7,466 bases of DNA, taken from Psychroflexus sp. (GTDB taxonomy: Bacteria; Bacteroidota; Bacteroidia; Flavobacteriales; Flavobacteriaceae). Below the pieces are notes generated by a model, which was not told where the DNA came from, searched no databases, and saw nothing but the letters and a program-made list of their open reading frames with translations. Below are positions 7,165 through 7,466 of the stretch, piece by piece (within the stretch, counting starts at the first letter, position 1; every line of letters begins with the position of its first letter). The stretch spans positions 1 through 7,466 of the forward strand of contig PXBV01000373.1 of NCBI GenBank assembly GCA_003565575.1. Direction: 5' to 3'. Made by a program: the position numbers and the translations under genes.

Positions 7165-7466
7165 TTACTTTCTTAAAACAATCTCATTTGTTAACCCATC
7201 TTTGCAAATAAACTCAACGACAGTAATGCCATTGCTTTGCTGAATAATTTCGCCTCCACCTTTTACGATAGAAGCCATTTCCCAGTTACCATGTAAAAAC
7301 ACTTTAATGGTTGATGCTATACTTTCATGCGCTTGCCAATGATTTGAATATGATGGTTCCTCTTTTCTGTTCAAACGAATATCCACATCGGTATTAAAAC
7401 CTTCATAAAGCCTTAAGTCTGGATCTGAAACTGCTAGTTTTATCCTATCACCCTCGTCCTTTATCA
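7165..7466 (-). CDS. C-terminal 99 residues of an unassigned protein, 5' end outside window
   Basis: The frame is open from the right edge to the TAA at 7165-7167, giving 99 residues that begin IKDEGDRIKLAVSDPDLRLYEG. The in-frame GTG at 7386 is very unlikely to be a real start, because the coding-like sequence continues upstream without a stop. The fragment alternates hydrophobic and polar residues (TIKVFLHGNWEMA, NGITVVEFICKDG, NEIVLRK), as in a terminal beta-sandwich. SDPDLRLYEG recalls the C-terminal beta domains of large Bacteroidota polysaccharide-degrading enzymes, but I cannot name the family. It has no T9SS tail. It precedes the GH105 gene on the same strand by 127 bases, so co-transcription is possible. 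Confidence 0.75.
   Translation of the reverse strand, partial: IKDEGDRIKLAVSDPDLRLYEGFNTDVDIRLNRKEEPSYSNHWQAHESIASTIKVFLHGNWEMASIVKGGGEIIQQSNGITVVEFICKDGLTNEIVLRK

Noticed and set aside
1..7466. CRISPR array, insertion sequence, tRNA or rRNA
   Set aside because: No regularly spaced repeats, transposase-like frame, terminal inverted repeats or cloverleaf-like segment were seen in any gap.

Overview
The window looks like part of a polysaccharide-utilisation region of a Bacteroidota bacterium, probably a marine or environmental flavobacterium-like species. Reasons: AT-rich DNA, no Shine-Dalgarno-like leaders, a clear type IX secretion (T9SS) C-terminal sorting domain, a lipoprotein glycoside hydrolase, and close resemblance of the lyase to the Pedobacter chondroitin AC lyase. 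The species cannot be named from the sequence.

Layout, left to right. (1) Positions 1-1865, minus strand: a secreted right-handed beta-helix protein with a bacterial Ig-like (BIG2) domain and a jelly-roll-like module; its C-terminus runs off the left edge. (2) 1866-2232: AT-rich gap with two small hairpins behind the next gene and a possible promoter. (3) 2233-4368, minus: a complete family PL8 polysaccharide lyase. (4) 4369-4692: divergent intergenic region. (5) 4693-5649, plus: a small secreted LamG-type lectin-like protein with a T9SS tail and no catalytic domain, followed by a textbook intrinsic terminator at 5674-5705. (6) 5829-7037, minus: a GH105 unsaturated glucuronyl/galacturonyl hydrolase, predicted lipoprotein. 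(7) 7165-7466, minus: the last 99 codons of another protein, entering from the right edge.

How they may work together (inference): the PL8 enzyme cuts a uronic-acid-containing polysaccharide by beta-elimination, leaving oligosaccharides with a 4,5-unsaturated uronate at the non-reducing end. The GH105 enzyme removes that residue. The beta-helix protein is a candidate additional lyase or hydrolase on the same or a linked glycan, and the LamG protein is a candidate cell-surface or released glycan-binding factor. A chondroitin- or hyaluronan-like chain, or another uronate-bearing polysaccharide, is the best guess for the substrate. No SusC/SusD pair, sulfatase or regulator lies inside the window.

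The least explained parts are the beta-helix protein, whose catalytic family I cannot assign, the stand-alone LamG-T9SS protein, and an active-site arginine that appears replaced in the PL8 enzyme.
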